In this document: positions 11,601-25,288 of the stretch, piece by piece | Layout: every line of letters starts with the position of its first letter | Position numbering within the stretch: the stretch's first letter is position 1 | NCBI GenBank assembly: GCA_963675135.1 | Contig: OY776126.1 | Coordinates: 22,509,195-22,573,194 of the forward strand | Direction of reading: 5' to 3' | Origin: Galeopsis tetrahit | Taxonomy: Eukaryota; Streptophyta; Magnoliopsida; Lamiales; Lamiaceae | DNA: 64,000 bases | Translations under genes and position numbers: made by a program | The notes under the pieces: model-generated | What the model saw: the letters and a program-made list of their open reading frames with translations, nothing else | Database searches by the model: none | What the model was told of the DNA's origin: nothing

Positions 11601-12904
11601 TATATTGTATGAGTAGAGTAGTGAATTGTTGAGATATGAAGGAATGAAAAAAAAAGAAAAAAAAAAAGAAGAAAGGTAAATAGAGATATGAAAGAAAAAT
11701 ATAAAAAAAGATAGTGAATATTATCAAGAGAAAAGTGAGAGATTTGTTTGGGACGTCTGTTTTGATAAAAATGAAAAGTTTATTAAAGAGCTGAGAAAGT
11801 ATTTCTTTTTTAAAAAGTTGTACTTCATCCCTCCTAATGTAAACTTCTCATTTGATTTTTGCACAATAACTAAGGATTATAGTATTATATCTATAATGGG
11901 TTACTGAGAAAAGATATAAAAAAATAAGGTAGAAACTGATTGAAAAAAAAATATATAAATGTAGGGAGAAATGTTAGAAACCAATAGAGAGAGCATAATT
12001 TTCGTGAATTGCAGAATATTTAGTTTATTTTAAAATATTATTATATTGAGGAAGTCTTGGGTGAGGATTCGACGAGTAAAGTTATAAATCCACAAATTTT
12101 ACAAAATATTAATTAGTGAGAATAATCGTTTAATATATGTGACCGAACTATACAAACTTTTGCCTAACTATTTTAACGTAGTTCGTAGTGATACTTCCTT
12201 CTCAATGTTGTCGGAAGATTATTTGAAAGGTTTAACGGAGCTTTAATCACCTTTATGGCACGTAAAGTAGGGATTAGGTCTTTTTATTTTAAATTGTTTC
12301 TTTGATTTTTGTTTTATTAGATTGTGTATATTTAAGACGTATTAAACAATATAAGTATATCACCCATCAACGTTTGATGTGTATTATAAAAATGGCATAT
12401 AATGCGAATTTTTTAAATTAAAATAAACAATCATAACTGCATAATGCTTAGGGGCAGCAGTAAAGATACCTTCAATAATATATTTTTATTTCTCTGGTGA
12501 TATTACAATAATGCATATGGTTGATTTTTAGTTATTTAAATTTATTTGAAATATTATTGATGTTTAAAATTAATGTTTGAGTTTATATAATATCTTATTG
12601 ACTTAACGGGTTTTAATCGAGCCAAACTCAAATAGTTTGATATTTTTTTATATATATTTTTTTTACATATCAAAGCTTGAGTTGAGCTTTAGATTTTATT
12701 GGATAAAAAAATGTTCAAACTTATTTAATTTTCATTGTATACATACTACAGAGTATGAATTTGTACAAATATATTTAAATATAATTAATGCAAACTAATT
12801 ATTGTTTTGTTTTCCTTTTAAAAAAAAAGTTATTCTTCCGTTTAGATTCACACGCACCAATCAAATACTACATTTTTATTACAAATTAATGTATATGTCA
12901 AATT

Positions 12905-12956
12905 AAATATGCAGAATTCTCTCAAAATAAAAATAAAAAATCAAATATGCAGAATT
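12905..12956 (+). mobile_element. Micro-insertion: A-rich stub between 14-bp direct repeats
   Basis: AAATATGCAGAATT at 12905-12918 is repeated exactly at 12943-12956. The 24-bp spacer starts CTCTC and continues as an A-rich tail interrupted by T. Confidence 0.55.
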
Positions 12957-15279
12957 AAATCGGCTTCATACATGCATATGAATCTCACCTGCACTTACCC
13001 CTGAGATATTTTTAGTGGACCACTGAATGGATACCTCCCTTAGCGACCATCATCTTTAACTAGGCCATGCATGGATGAAGTAATATATATACTACAATAT
13101 ATACATAAGAAAATTTATATTTAATGGCATAAATTTTATCATTATAATTTTACTAGCTAAAAATCTTTAATGTCGACAGAAAATTGACTTTTAATGACCT
13201 CTAATGAGAGGTCATGTGATTAAAGATCAATTTCATGTCATTTTCGCTAGAAAGACTAGTGAAAGAATTTCTGTCATTAAAAATTAATTTTATCATAATC
13301 GTATTTTTTTTAATATGAGAACCGACATATCACAAAAAGATTGATGAGTAAATATTTTAAGACACATATCTAATGTTCTATTTTTTTTTCCAACGAATAC
13401 TTCGAATTCTATACTCTAATTTAGTTTTTTTTTTTTTTTTTGGACGTACAATTAAAACTAATGTAATTTTTTGAGGATTCTAGTTGGTTGATCATTGGCA
13501 ATTATGAGTGTATATATGATAAGCCTCAACTTGTTCGCTTAAAGATCTCCATGCTGTGTCCATGCTACATTATAAGCATGTTACCACATACCTAACCATC
13601 TCAAATTCCTAGCTCAATGAATATGATGTTCATGTCCTCAACCTAGTTCTTGCAACTTGACAAAAATATATACATATATATGCCTTTGTTTATCAAAATT
13701 TGCATATTAAGTTTGAACATACCAATAAATGAATATTTTCATGTGTGCATTACCACATGCAGTGTAATCGAGTTTTGTAAATTAAAGCTTCTAGTTGTTG
13801 AAATTTGAGCTCACCAAATTTTTTGATTATCTATTTGACTAGGTTTGAACTTATTTCAACACAATGTTTATGGAGTATAATATATATGTGTGTATGGTGA
13901 GTTTTTATTTCCTTAATTAAATACATGTTTAATTTAGTTTCGTTCTAATCATGCATGCACTTTAAATCTTGGAATGCATGCAAAGTAATGTGGTTTTGAT
14001 TAAGTAATTATGCAATTTGTACAATTAATCAATCACTCGAGAATCTTGTGAGGTTACAGAAGAACTTAGTACTTAATATATAATCCTTTGAATGTGTGGA
14101 AAAGTAATAACTAAAATTAATTTAATTATAACAAATCAGAGAGAGATTTGGGCGGCGATACTTTATTGAAAATTAATTAATTAAATATACGGATGAATTC
14201 AAAATGCAATGCATGTCGAGTACAAAATATTTTCTTCCAACTTATAAATTTGTCAGTGTCTTAATTATTTAACACTACTCCATCCGTTTAATTAGGTATA
14301 CATTTGTCACTATACATCTTGACTTTTAGTCTAACTAGTAAAGGATGATACTTGATAAGGTCATTATTATATACATAATTAATTAAACTTATAATTAATT
14401 AAATATAAAAAATAAGATTCAACTCATTTCAGCTTGCACACTGTTAGATATGCAAAGAGAGAGGGATTAACATTATTTGGACCTAGGATTCGGTAACAAA
14501 AGAATAAACAACCGACATCAACTGAATAAACTAACAACTGCAAGACAAAAGCAAACCCTGAACTAATAATAAATTAATATTAAATTATTTATTAGCATTA
14601 TTTCTTTTTATTTTTTTATTTTATTTTGCGTAATGGAAGGCTATATATATGCTTCTAGAAACACAGTGGGTAGTGGGTACCCAAGCCTGGCCTCTTATGT
14701 TTTTTACTTCAATCATTCTTGCATTCTCATGAAACATATTGCTAATTAATTGTAAATATGGTCGAGTTTCTCTCTCCCTCCATCAATATCACGTTTATTT
14801 AATTTATTTAATTAAAAAAAGTATTAGTATAAATTATTTGTAAACACGCTTTTAAACACCTGTACGCGCACCAAAATTTAAAATTGTGAATCCGTTGTTG
14901 CAGATGCCCCTTAATTAATATATAGGCAGATCAAATACTAATAGGAGGGTTAACGATGTTATCGATTCAGGTTCAAATATATTTTATTTTTTTAAGGGCG
15001 TGTCAAAAGTGATAAGATGGGAGACATTAAAGAGAATTTGAGTTATTTATTTTTTCTTTATAATTGATCTAGCTTGCAGTTCAAAAAATATGAAGAGATT
15101 TTTGAATCTTTGTTCAATTTGAAGAAATGCTGATGATAAAAAATTGTTGATGTCTTGTAAAAAAAACTTTAAAATTTTCTAACACATAATGGTGTTTCCG
15201 ACGTCGAAGACAATGAATTATTTTTTGATGAGTTATCATTTTTTAAGTGTTCTTTATCATAAGGAATTATTGAGCATGC

Positions 15280-15323
15280 AACTTGATTATTCTTATAACT
15301 TGATTATTCTTATAACTTGATTA
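15280..15323. repeat. 17-bp tandem repeat, about 2.6 copies
   Basis: AACTTGATTATTCTTAT is repeated head to tail (15280-15296, 15297-15313) with a partial third copy. Confidence 0.8.
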
Positions 15324-16989
15324 ATATTTTTTCTATTAAAACTTTTAGACAAATCGTATTTATGTCATTTCTTGGAACATCATTGTCGTACTATTTTAAA
15401 TATTGAGCAAAATTATTTTTTGTTAGTCTTTTAAAAATTGTTGTATGTTATGTTAATTTTATGAAAGAATAGAGCCTTATTTTAAAGTTCGATTCAAGTC
15501 CAAATATTCGTAAGACCAACCCTGTATATAGGTATAAAAATAGCAAGAGTCAATAAGTGACCACTCTTTGAAAAAGACATGTGTATGATGAGTTTTATCT
15601 AAACACGTAGATGGGCCATCTGGGAGAGTATTTGCACATGGAAGCACAGCAGCACCAAATGTGAGGCATATGGAATAAGGGGTGAGGGTGGGGACTCAGC
15701 TTTAAAACAGTTGAATAAAGACAATGCCATAAAACAAAACATATCACAATATATCTATGTATATTCCTCATATTTTTTTCATTATTATATTTTATCACGT
15801 CGATCCTCCAATTTCTATGTTCTTTTCTTTTTATTCAAGTCTAATTTTAAAATTATACAAGATTAATGGCCTCGTCCAAAATAGAATTCCAACTCTAAAT
15901 TATATGATTTTTTCCTATAATGATTAGTTCAATTAATCGATCTTACTATAATATATGGAGTACTCAGTCAAGTTAAATGAGAGGGGTATATATATATATA
16001 TATATATATATAAGGGATAACATTTTTTTATTACATGAAACTTAAATTGATGAAGCATTTGGCCATTCATGTGTATATACACACATACATAAATTTAAAA
16101 CTCACCAACCTTTTTTGGGTTGTGTTGGGTTGGGGTGTGCAAGTATATAATTTGAGATAAAATTTAGAGTCTTAAAAGGATAATTAAACACATGACGTAC
16201 GTGTGTTAAATTAAGAGAGTAAAATAGAATATGAAATCTTAACCGTGCATGTTTTTCCACTTGAACGAAATACATAAACAGAGTCAACTCCAAATGTAAT
16301 GTGAAAAGTGTAAAGGAATAATATCTTTTGGAACTAATGATGAATAATGGTGAAGATCATAATTAATTATTATATTAGTAATTAATAAATTGGTGGTATG
16401 ACCCTCTCACTCAGGTGTATGCTATATTAATATATTTTAGGTAACAAACAATATCTTACTTAAATAAAGCAACATTGTTTATGTAAAATATTGCTTAGAA
16501 TATTAGAAATTGCACAACGTTATTTACTCTTTTATCCTTGTCGGCGGCAGTACTAATTAAAAAATAATCCCAAAATATATACTCATAATATTGTTGTACA
16601 ATTATAAAATTTTAGTGCTAAAATTTTAAAACAATTATAGTTCTTTGAGAGAAACATTTGTAGGAACTCGAATCCACGCAAATTTTCCTTTTCAAGTGTT
16701 ATTTTTAATTTTAAACAGTATAACAGTGACACTTTATATTTTTACTCGAAAAATAAGAGTTTATGTAAACTCGAGTTAAAAAGTAAATACTTTAGTCAAA
16801 AGGGGGATAGGTATTTGTTTACAAGCAACAGTAAAGAACAACATCACATCCAAGTCAACGTGGTGAGGGAGAAGTGGCATGAACGATTGAGCATGCACTA
16901 CATGGAAATATCTACATTATTTTTTAATAAATAAATAAAACAACTTATAAATTTGGATAAACAAATTGATAACTATTGAACTTTAAAAT

Positions 16990-17044
16990 TAACTCTCTTC
17001 TTTTTTTAAGATAAGAAGTTTGTTAGTTTAGTATAACTCTCTTC
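16990..17044 (-). mobile_element. Micro-insertion: T-headed (minus-strand A-tailed) stub between 11-bp direct repeats
   Basis: TAACTCTCTTC at 16990-17000 and 17034-17044 flanks a 33-bp insert beginning with seven T. On the minus strand this is a 26-nt stub ending in A(7). Confidence 0.5.
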
Positions 17045-17063
17045 CATTTAATCTAATTAATAT

Positions 17064-17681
17064 CACAAAATATTATATGCAATATTGCATACATGCAATA
17101 TGACTAACTAAGGTAAATTAGGTAAAAATTCGTGGGTCAAAGCGGGTCAACCTTAACTAGAATATTTATTTTTATTCTAAAATATTATTTTACTACATGA
17201 CCAAAATTATGTTACTACAAAAACTAAATTTTGTGACTACAAGGTCAAAAGTGTATTATTGCAAGTCCAAAAATATTCTGGACACTTATTTTTTTGGGGC
17301 AAAATTACTAAAATAATTTTGACTTATTCGGCTACTACATGACTAAAACAATGTTACTATAAGACCAAAATTTTATCGCTACAAGGTCATTCAAAAATAT
17401 TCTGGAGACTTAATTTTTTGGTGAATTTGTCAGAATGTTTTGACATGTAGTATTAAATTTTTGGCCTTGTAGTGATAATATTTTGGCCTTGTAGTAACAA
17501 TATTTTGATCATGTAGTAAACCACTTGTTTGCAATCCGCGAATTTTCTGGGCAACTCGAATCCAGACTTATGACCCGCAAAATTTTTAAAATGAACTTAT
17601 TTTGACTTTTAGACTTAGGGTTTTGACTTGCCTAATTGAGATAGAATGCATGTATGCAATATTTCACATAATACTTTGCCC
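17064..17681. mobile_element. Mutator-like non-autonomous element with 9-bp TSD
   Basis: AATTAATAT occurs at 17055-17063 and 17682-17690 as a 9-bp target duplication. The 618-bp element between them has inverted ends sharing ATATTGCATACATGCA (plus-left; reverse complement at right) and a CAAARTATT outer segment. The interior carries TTACTACATG-type short repeats in opposite orientations on its two halves. A TSD of this length suggests the Mutator superfamily. The element at 38472-39425 is a relative. Confidence 0.7.
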
Positions 17682-17888
17682 AATTAATATTACTAACGCG
17701 GTTCTAGTATGTTATACGGATTTTTAAAATATACCTTATCAATATTATATTTTAAATTGTTTATACAAATAAAATTTAAATATTTTTAATATTCAATTCT
17801 ATTGAGTATCAATTAATCAATTCATTTTATTTAATAAAAGAAATATTAAAAATTAGGCATTTAAATTTAAGGGTGTCCATTAATCTTG

Positions 17889-17900
17889 AGACGGAGGGAG
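17889..17900. repeat. Solitary Stowaway-type end
   Basis: GAGACGGAGGGAG followed by TA is a right Stowaway terminus. No matching left end was found within several hundred bases upstream, so only an eroded end is claimed. Confidence 0.4.
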
Positions 17901-18160
17901 TATTATATTATTTCACAATAATGAAAAATAAAATCATATAACACATAACTCTGTTAAACACAAGATCATATGTTTATATTTTCCGTTTAAATTTTGATAA
18001 TTTATCATAAATAACATTAAACATTGTTCTATAGTCTTCTAGATGGTTTGTCCTCATCATCAAATATATATTTCTTAATAAACTTAAAGAACATTAACAA
18101 CATATTTTATCAAATGTTAATGCAATGACCATATATCAACTACTATTGTCCACCCTGTTA

Positions 18161-18216
18161 AATTATATACTCGTTTTTTTTTTTTTTTTTTTTTTGAGTG
18201 TAATTATATACTCGTT
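18161..18216 (-). mobile_element. Micro-insertion: poly(A)-tailed stub between 15-bp direct repeats
   Basis: AATTATATACTCGTT at 18161-18175 and 18202-18216 are identical. Between them lies a run of 20 T followed by GAGTGT, i.e. ACACTC-A(n) on the minus strand. Confidence 0.7.
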
Positions 18217-18632
18217 GAAGCTAGCACTTTACAAAAGATAGAAGTTATAATTTCAGCTGGGTGTGGAGGGGTGAAATGAAATTCTTTCATGACAAGAATT
18301 GGTTCACCGCCTTCCGTTCAAATTGAATGGTTAAATAACATCATGATGTGGTTAACTTATTAGTTTTGAATATTGTGATGAATTGTCGATGGACTCTGTC
18401 GCTATGTGTTTGTAGGGTTATTACATTACATATAATTACATATTTACATGCGTGTTAGGTCAATGTCATACCAGTAGCAAAGTGTTGCTCGAATTTTCTT
18501 GCTAATGTGAATTCATGCACCAAACATTTTTCCACCATATATATATATTATTAACATTCGTACGTGTAAATATGGGGAATTCTCCAAAATTTGGGTGGGG
18601 AGTATCTTCTATACACTTGCCACGTAAACCAT

Positions 18633-18682
18633 GCATCAATTAAGTTTTTTTTCTTTTTCTTTTTGTAAGCATCAATAAAGTT
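18633..18682 (-). mobile_element. Micro-insertion: A-rich-tailed stub between 14-bp direct repeats
   Basis: GCATCAATTAAGTT at 18633-18646 recurs at 18669-18682 with one mismatch. The 22-bp insert is T-rich (TTTTTTCTTTTTC...), i.e. a minus-strand stub starting TTAC with an A-rich, G-interrupted tail. Confidence 0.5.
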
Positions 18683-19318
18683 ACTTCTATATAAAGAAAT
18701 TGGAAAAGAAAAATTAAGGGTAATAATAATGCAAGGCAAAATTATTGGGAAGTATAAAAACCGTCTGTATTACGTGGAAAGTGACCCTATGTATTTTGGG
18801 AAATTAATGCCTCAAGAAAGGACACTTGGAAAGTATACTATTTATGAAACTATTTCTACCCCCACCAATCAAGTGTTTTTTCGACAAATATTTCTTTAAA
18901 AGAAAAAACTCTCGCGCATGTAACTATTGACAAAATTATTGGGACAATTCTTAGATAATGAAATTTAATATAATTTGATCCGTTAGTAGTTTGAGATTAG
19001 CTAGTTAATTAATTTCTCATTTTGACTTGTCTATAAATTAAAAGCATACTTTATTGTAAACAAACTCACTTGAGGAAATACAATCCTATCACAAACACTT
19101 ACTATTACTTGCTTACATGTAAAAAAATTGACGATTGATTTAAGCATATTGTAGCATGTGTAGTGGGAAAAGAATCATCGCATTAGGGTATGTAATTGAT
19201 TTGATGGGGGACTAGATTGATGACTAGACACATTCCATACCATGTAAATGCATCACTATGGCTGATGAAAATATCACAAAACATAGTTATATGTTAGTAT
19301 AAATTTAGATATTGTAAT

Positions 19319-19898
19319 TAGGGATGACAAAGGGACGGGTAAAAATTCGGACTCGCATGAAATCGACCCGCACGGGATGGGTAAATACCCGGTTAAACGG
19401 GTCCCGGGTCGGGTAAATATCCGGTCAAACAATACCCGGCGGGTATGGGACGAGTAATGGTTTTATATATACCCGACCCGACCCTGATCCGTATAGACAT
19501 ATATATTTAATATATATATATTATATGTATATTAAAAAATATATAAATATATCAGTATATATATGTATGTTAATAATTGTATATCTATGTTTTTTTTTTT
19601 TTTGACAAAGTATATCTATGTTAAAAATGTATATATATATATCAGTATATACATTGGCTTAAAAAAAAGTATATACAGTATATTATATATATATATTGTA
19701 GTTTAAAGTAGTTTTTATGTTTTATTTTATTAAAATAAAAAATGAAAAAAATAGATTTGTGATGGCGGGGCGGGTTTACCCGCCGGGTTCGTGGGATGGG
19801 ACGGGGCGGGTTTAGGCGGGTATTGAGGCGGGGCGGGACGGGTAACGGGTCTAAAATTTTTTGGCACCCGTCCCATACCCGCCCCGTTGCCAACCCTA
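19319..19898. mobile_element. hAT-type non-autonomous element, GC-rich ends
   Basis: Begins TAGGGATGACAA, ends ...GTTGCCAACCCTA (inverted match) and is flanked by 8-bp repeats ATTGTAAT (19311-19318) and ATTGCAAT (19899-19906), one mismatch. Both ends carry repeated ACCCG/CGGGT motifs, giving GC-rich arms around a TA-rich core. 580 bp; no transposase. A micro-insertion sits inside it at 19579-19622. Confidence 0.8.
19579..19622 (-). mobile_element. Micro-insertion nested in hAT element
   Basis: GTATATCTATGTT at 19579-19591 is repeated exactly at 19610-19622. The insert is a T run followed by GACAAA, i.e. TTTGTC-A(12) on the minus strand. Because it lies inside a hAT copy, it post-dates that insertion. 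Confidence 0.65.
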
Positions 19899-19925
19899 AT
19901 TGCAATAGGAATATTTAGGTGTAAT

Positions 19926-20535
19926 TAGAGCTGGTAAATCGGGCCGCTCGGTCCAGTCCATCAGACCAAGTGTTGTTCGTGGGCTGGGTCAGGTCGGCCC
20001 ATGAATTAGTCGGGTCTATAAAATCTGAGTCCAGTCTAGCCCACTTCAGCTCGCTGGGCTAGTGGGTCGGCCCAGTCCATGAAATAATTTTTTAAAAAAA
20101 ATATTTTTAGCAAAATATATATATATATATATAAACTTTGTTATGTATTGGTCACATACTCACGTATACTTTTTATTTATACAAATAATTATAATTAAAA
20201 ATATACATTACTAATATGTTAATTATACATTATACTATATAAATAATTCATAAGTTCAAATTTCAAAGTCAAAATAAAATTAAAAAACACAATAATATTT
20301 AAAAATAATGTACTTTACTTATTTTAATTATTTATTTGCCTAAAGAAAAAAATTGATCGGGTCAAATGGGCTGCCCATGCGCCGGCGGACCAAATTCAGC
20401 CTAGCCCATTTGGTCCATCGGGTCGGGCCAAATAGGCCCAGTTTTATATGGGCCTATAATTTTAGAGCCCAGTTCATACTATGTTTCGGGTTGGCCGGGC
20501 CGGTCCATCGGATCGGACCCAAATTTCCGGCTCTA
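19926..20535. mobile_element. hAT-type non-autonomous element
   Basis: Exact 8-bp duplications GGTGTAAT at 19918-19925 and 20536-20543. Termini TAGAGCTGGTAAATCGGG and (reverse complement of right end) TAGAGCCGGAAATTTGGG are inverted repeats. Subterminal GGGCC/GGCCC-rich arms surround an AT core. 610 bp, no transposase. Same terminal family (TAGAGC) as 36158-38389 and 58197-58797. It starts only 20 bp from the hAT element at 19319-19898. Confidence 0.85.
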
Positions 20536-20543
20536 GGTGTAAT

Positions 20544-22741
20544 GTACTTTTTTTTTAGTATCGCAGAATATCGATAATGATCAATCGTAATATAAAATTG
20601 GACGAGAATTTGGAAAACATCATAAATATATCGCACGATGTTGTAAAATCTAAAAAACTCTTAAAAAAAACAAATTAAATCTTATTTTTATTTGTATAAA
20701 ATTATCTACCTTTTTTAAAAAATTTAGTAGTGCACCCTAGCCAATATATTCTCAATCCACTTACTATATTTATTGATTTTTGTAAACATATGAATGTCAT
20801 ATGCATATAAATTTAGAATTACTCTAATGTAATGAGTTAGTACTAATATTGTTTGGGTAAAGAGGACATTTTCACCCACTATATTTGAAGTTCATTTTGA
20901 TATTAATTATATTTTATTATGTACTATTTAATCATTTTGTATTGTACTATATATATATGACAAAAAAATCTCAATTGTGTATATATACATGGACTCATGG
21001 AGTATAAAAGGTGAGAAAAAAAAAGAAGGTAAACATATTTAGGCATGGACTTAATTTGTGATATCGAAGTTACAACAACTTTTTTCGAATTTTGATTTGA
21101 CCTACAATTTGGTAATGGAGAGTTGATGAAGTCGTTTGTGACTTATTTCATCGAACCTGAAACTCTAATTTTACTCTTTTATTTATAAGTGTTGAATGGC
21201 TTAAACTCTTATGTCATGATTGTTACGATGAAATGAATTTGGAACGGAATGAAATGAACTCAAAATTGATAAAAGAATTGTCATTCTTATGATTGGTATA
21301 CCGTGTGAACGAAATGTAATACAACATAAATTTATTTTAAATTATTATTATTGAGTATTGTTAAAAATATATATATTATTAATTTTAATTAATATTATTA
21401 TTTAATAAAATTATTATTATTGATTATTGTTAAAAACATACTCCGTATTATTTTTATTATTAATATTTTGATAATTATTATCTGTAGAAAAGTTATTATT
21501 ATTAATATATATTTGTCTTATTTTTTATTTTATTATTTATAATAAATGTATATTTTATATAAAAATAATATTTTTATTTTTAAATAAGAATATTATCATT
21601 ATTTTTAATATTAATATTAATGAAATCAAAAAATAATATTATTATTTATATTATCAAGAATTATTATAATATTATTTTATATTATTAAAAATAATATCTT
21701 GGATATATTATTTATATTCTTGAGAAATTTTAAATTATTTTTTATGTTATTATATTTATAATTTAATATTATTGAGAAATATTATTGTTAAAATTTAATA
21801 TGTTACTATTATTTATATTTTTTTAATTTATTATATTATTTTTTAATCTTGATATTATATATTATATTAATATTATTATATTATATTATTTTTTATTATT
21901 TAATAAGAGTAATATTATTTTATTAATTATTTATTAAAAAGGTAATTTTTAGTTAAATTTATGGAAGTTGAAAGGAATGAGAATTCAATACTCTTGAAAT
22001 TACCATTTAATAAGAAATGATGATTTCATTCCATAAATCATACCAATTATAAAATTTAAAATAAATGCATGAATGATATTCCAATATACCAATCATATCC
22101 TTAGAGGGCTGGAAGAAAAATATTTGCAAAACTTGAAGTCAAAAAGATCATACTCATATTTTTATCTGCAAAACTATACTTTAGAAATTTTTGGTGTCTA
22201 TATATTTGTATATTAGTATATTGCTTTGTCAAAACGTGTGTTATATATACTTTTTTTTTTTTTTAATGCGTGTGTTGTATATACTTAAAACGTGTTAGTA
22301 ATTGAAAAAATATTTTAACGTATTGAACGGTACCCTAAATTCATCGCATGGTGTTATTATATTTGTTACTTGATAATTAATTTTGATAATTTAATTCTTA
22401 AGATGATAAATTTGTTGATTGTTTAGGGTCAAACAAATGAAACAATATCCCATCCAAAAGACATGGAAGAATAATGGGTATAAAAGTGTGAATTAGTATT
22501 TCCACTAGATTAGCATTGCATTAAATAATTTTATAAAGTAAATTCTAAATAAAATTTGCGAGAATCGGACTAAATGAGACTTTAAATTTTTAACATTTAA
22601 TAAATATGAAAACAACTTTAAAAAAATATATATAAATTACGAAAATAAAAAATTTAAGTAATATTAAAATAACTCTAAATAAATTGTAAGTCAATCAGAC
22701 TTCAATATCAACCACAAAGCCTTAAATAAATAAATATTTAA
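20544..22741. other. AT-rich non-coding region with (ATT)-like low complexity
   Basis: No gene seen. About 21340-21960 is extremely AT-rich, built of ATT/AAT trinucleotide-like sequence. Flanking blocks (about 21200-21330 and 21960-22110) resemble loosely inverted arms (ggtata/atacca, ggaatg/cattcc). This may be an old element whose interior expanded; no target duplication was verified. Confidence 0.45.
22235..22284 (-). mobile_element. Micro-insertion: A-tailed stub between 16-bp direct repeats
   Basis: CGTGTGTTATATATAC (22235-22250) and CGTGTGTTGTATATAC (22269-22284) differ at one base. They flank a run of 14 T plus AATG, i.e. CATT-A(14) on the minus strand. Confidence 0.6.
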
Positions 22742-23104
22742 GTTAATTGCTAATTAAATCACAACATTTTCCTCATTTGCAATCCAATCTAAACTTTAAG
22801 ATAATTGCAAATAAATCACAAACTTTAAATATTATTGCAATTTAGTCTTTTTGATAATTTTAATTGTGTGCGAATCTAACATAATTTAGACTTCTTAATG
22901 ACATAACAACACCTTAATAAAACAATATTGTTTTTCAATCAAACCAAATATCAAAAGGTATGATTTAGGGATAAAGTAGACTAGCTTCTAAGAAGTCTAA
23001 TTTGGAATAATATTTAAAGTTTGTGATTTATTTGCAATTATTTTAAGGTTTAGATCGATTAGATTGCAAATAAGCGAAAGGTCGTGATTTAATTTACAAT
23101 TAAC
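22742..23104. mobile_element. MITE with long (about 95 bp) terminal inverted repeats
   Basis: The left arm (GTTAATTGCTAATTAAATCA...) and the reverse complement of the right arm (GTTAATTGTAAATTAAATCA...) match over roughly 95 bp, including atttgcaatc and ataaatcacaaactttaaa blocks. Element about 363 bp, non-coding. No clear target duplication, so the superfamily is not assigned. Its right end abuts the tandem array at 23101. Confidence 0.7.
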
Positions 23105-24390
23105 AAATTCATTAAATTATGACACATAAGCCAAATCAACCACAAAATGACACATCATCAATTTAAACTCCCTATTAGTATATAATGGGATTCTATATTA
23201 TAGAAGTAGTGTATTATGTATATATAATAAATTTGTTAATCTTGTAAAATAATATAATTATTTATATAATAAATATTATGTATAAAATTATATAATAAGT
23301 TTTACATATATATTTTCGAGCTCTATTTTTTAAATATATTAAACTTATAATAAATTTAAAATAATTGCAGAAAAAATTACTTGAGATATAAGATTAAAGT
23401 AATTATAAAATATAATTTAATAAAGAATTATACACCCCAATAAAAATACATTTTACATTGTATTTTACTCAAAAGTACATTAAATAGTTCAAAAATAAAT
23501 TGAACTAAAAAATAAAATGAATACTAAATAAAATAAAAATTAATTTAATTAGTCAATATTAAAATAATAAGAATATAATATTTAGAAAGAGTTTATGAAT
23601 CTCATATCTTACTTAACCAATAACTTAATTACACATCATACTTTTTAAAATTAACAACTTCATTAAATTATGACACATAAGTCAAATCAACCACAAAATG
23701 ACACATACGCCAAATTTACCAAAAAAATGACACATCATCAATTTAAACTCCCTATAGTATATAGTATATAAGGGGATTCTATATTATAGAAATAGTGTAT
23801 TATGTATATATAACAAATTTGTTAATCTTGTAAAATAATATAATTATTTATATAATAAATATTATGTATAAAATTATATAATAAGTTTTACATATATATT
23901 TTCGAGCTCTATTTTTTAAATACATTAAACTTATAATAAATTTAAAATAATTGCAGAAAAAATTACTTGAGATATAAGATTAAAGTAATTATAAAATACA
24001 ATTTAATAACTAAATAAATAAAGAATTGTACACCCCAATAAAAATACATTTTAGATTGTATTTTACTCAAAAGTACATTAAATAGTTCAAAAATAAATTA
24101 AACTAAAGAATAAAATGAATACTACAATAAAGTTAAGTAAATAAAATAAAAATTAATTTAATTAGTCAATATTAAAATAATAAGAAATAGTTAATAAGAA
24201 TATAATATATGAAAAGAGTTTATGAATCATATCTTACTCAACCAATAACTTAATTACATACTTTTTAAAATTAACAACTTCATTAAATTATGACACATAA
24301 GTCAAATCAACCACAAAATGACACATACGCCAAATTAACCACAAAATGACACATCATCAATTTAATCTCCCTATTAGTATATAAGGGGAT
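23101..24390. repeat. AT-rich tandem repeat, two units of 551 and 620 bp plus a partial third
   Basis: Units start at 23101, 23652 and 24272 with taacaa(a/c)ttcattaaatt. The first two are near-identical along most of their length; their differences are mainly small indels. The third stops about 120 bp in, at 24390. Each unit start carries a short sub-repeat, acaaaatgacacat, preceded by caaatcaacc. No coding capacity. Confidence 0.85.
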
Positions 24391-25288
24391 TGACATGAGA
24401 TCTTTTTAGAAAAATTCAAAAAAGTAAATTCGTAAAGATTTAGCGTCTAGCAAATAACAACTTTTAATATGTATATTGATCGAGATACTTTGTGCAATAA
24501 GCTCCTCATTAAAATCATGTCATTTTATATATATATATTTCAATATTTGAAATGACTCCTTAAATTAAATTCACATATACAAACACAAGTAGTTTTTATT
24601 TTCTTTCTGGGCAAGAGTTAAAGAATAGACTATGGAAGAAATTGGCACTCATAAAACATTAGTTATCATGATGTGACGGTAAATTCAGGTAAATAATACG
24701 AGTACTTTTTAAAAAATTAAACTTAATATCACATGATCAACTTGGTTTTTTAGTTAAAGCTCACCATACAACCAAATAGTTACCCAATTTGATAGAGTAG
24801 ATTAGTCTAAAAGAGGTGGATAATTAGGTCTAAAATAAAATTTATATTTAATAAGTAAAAATACATTTGATTGTGTGTATATTAAATGACTGAAAGTCAC
24901 ATTATTGGTGGGTTCAATTTGAATCGAGATATTCGTTTTGATCATAGATATTTCAACAAATCGAAAATATAATCTTCATTAAAATTTTAAATCAGGATTA
25001 ATAAATGGGTTTTTATAAACTATTTAGTACGATATTACTGAATAATTTCATTTTTGTATGATGTACCCTAACCTACAAGATACCACGTTAGAAGTTAGAA
25101 CGAAATTAAGTGTATGAACACCCACCATACCTTTTTTTTTTAATTTGCGGGTCAAAATTGGGCCCGAATTCAGACGGGTCTTCTCATTGTCGGACTTTTG
25201 TCTGGGGCCTACCAAACTTTCTTTGACCCAACACTTATTGGACTAGAGCTGATTTTATGTTAATTTCCAAAAAGACGAAAATATAATA

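Larger units (their letters stand above)
8400..16980. other. AT-rich intergenic region
   Basis: Upstream flank of NCED and beyond. Open frames are sparse (15595-15798, 16102-16293) and show no domain or codon signature. It contains Stowaway-type MITEs, short tandem duplications, TA microsatellites (about 9439-9459 and 15988-16013) and one micro-insertion, listed separately. No RNA gene was recognised. Confidence 0.6.
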
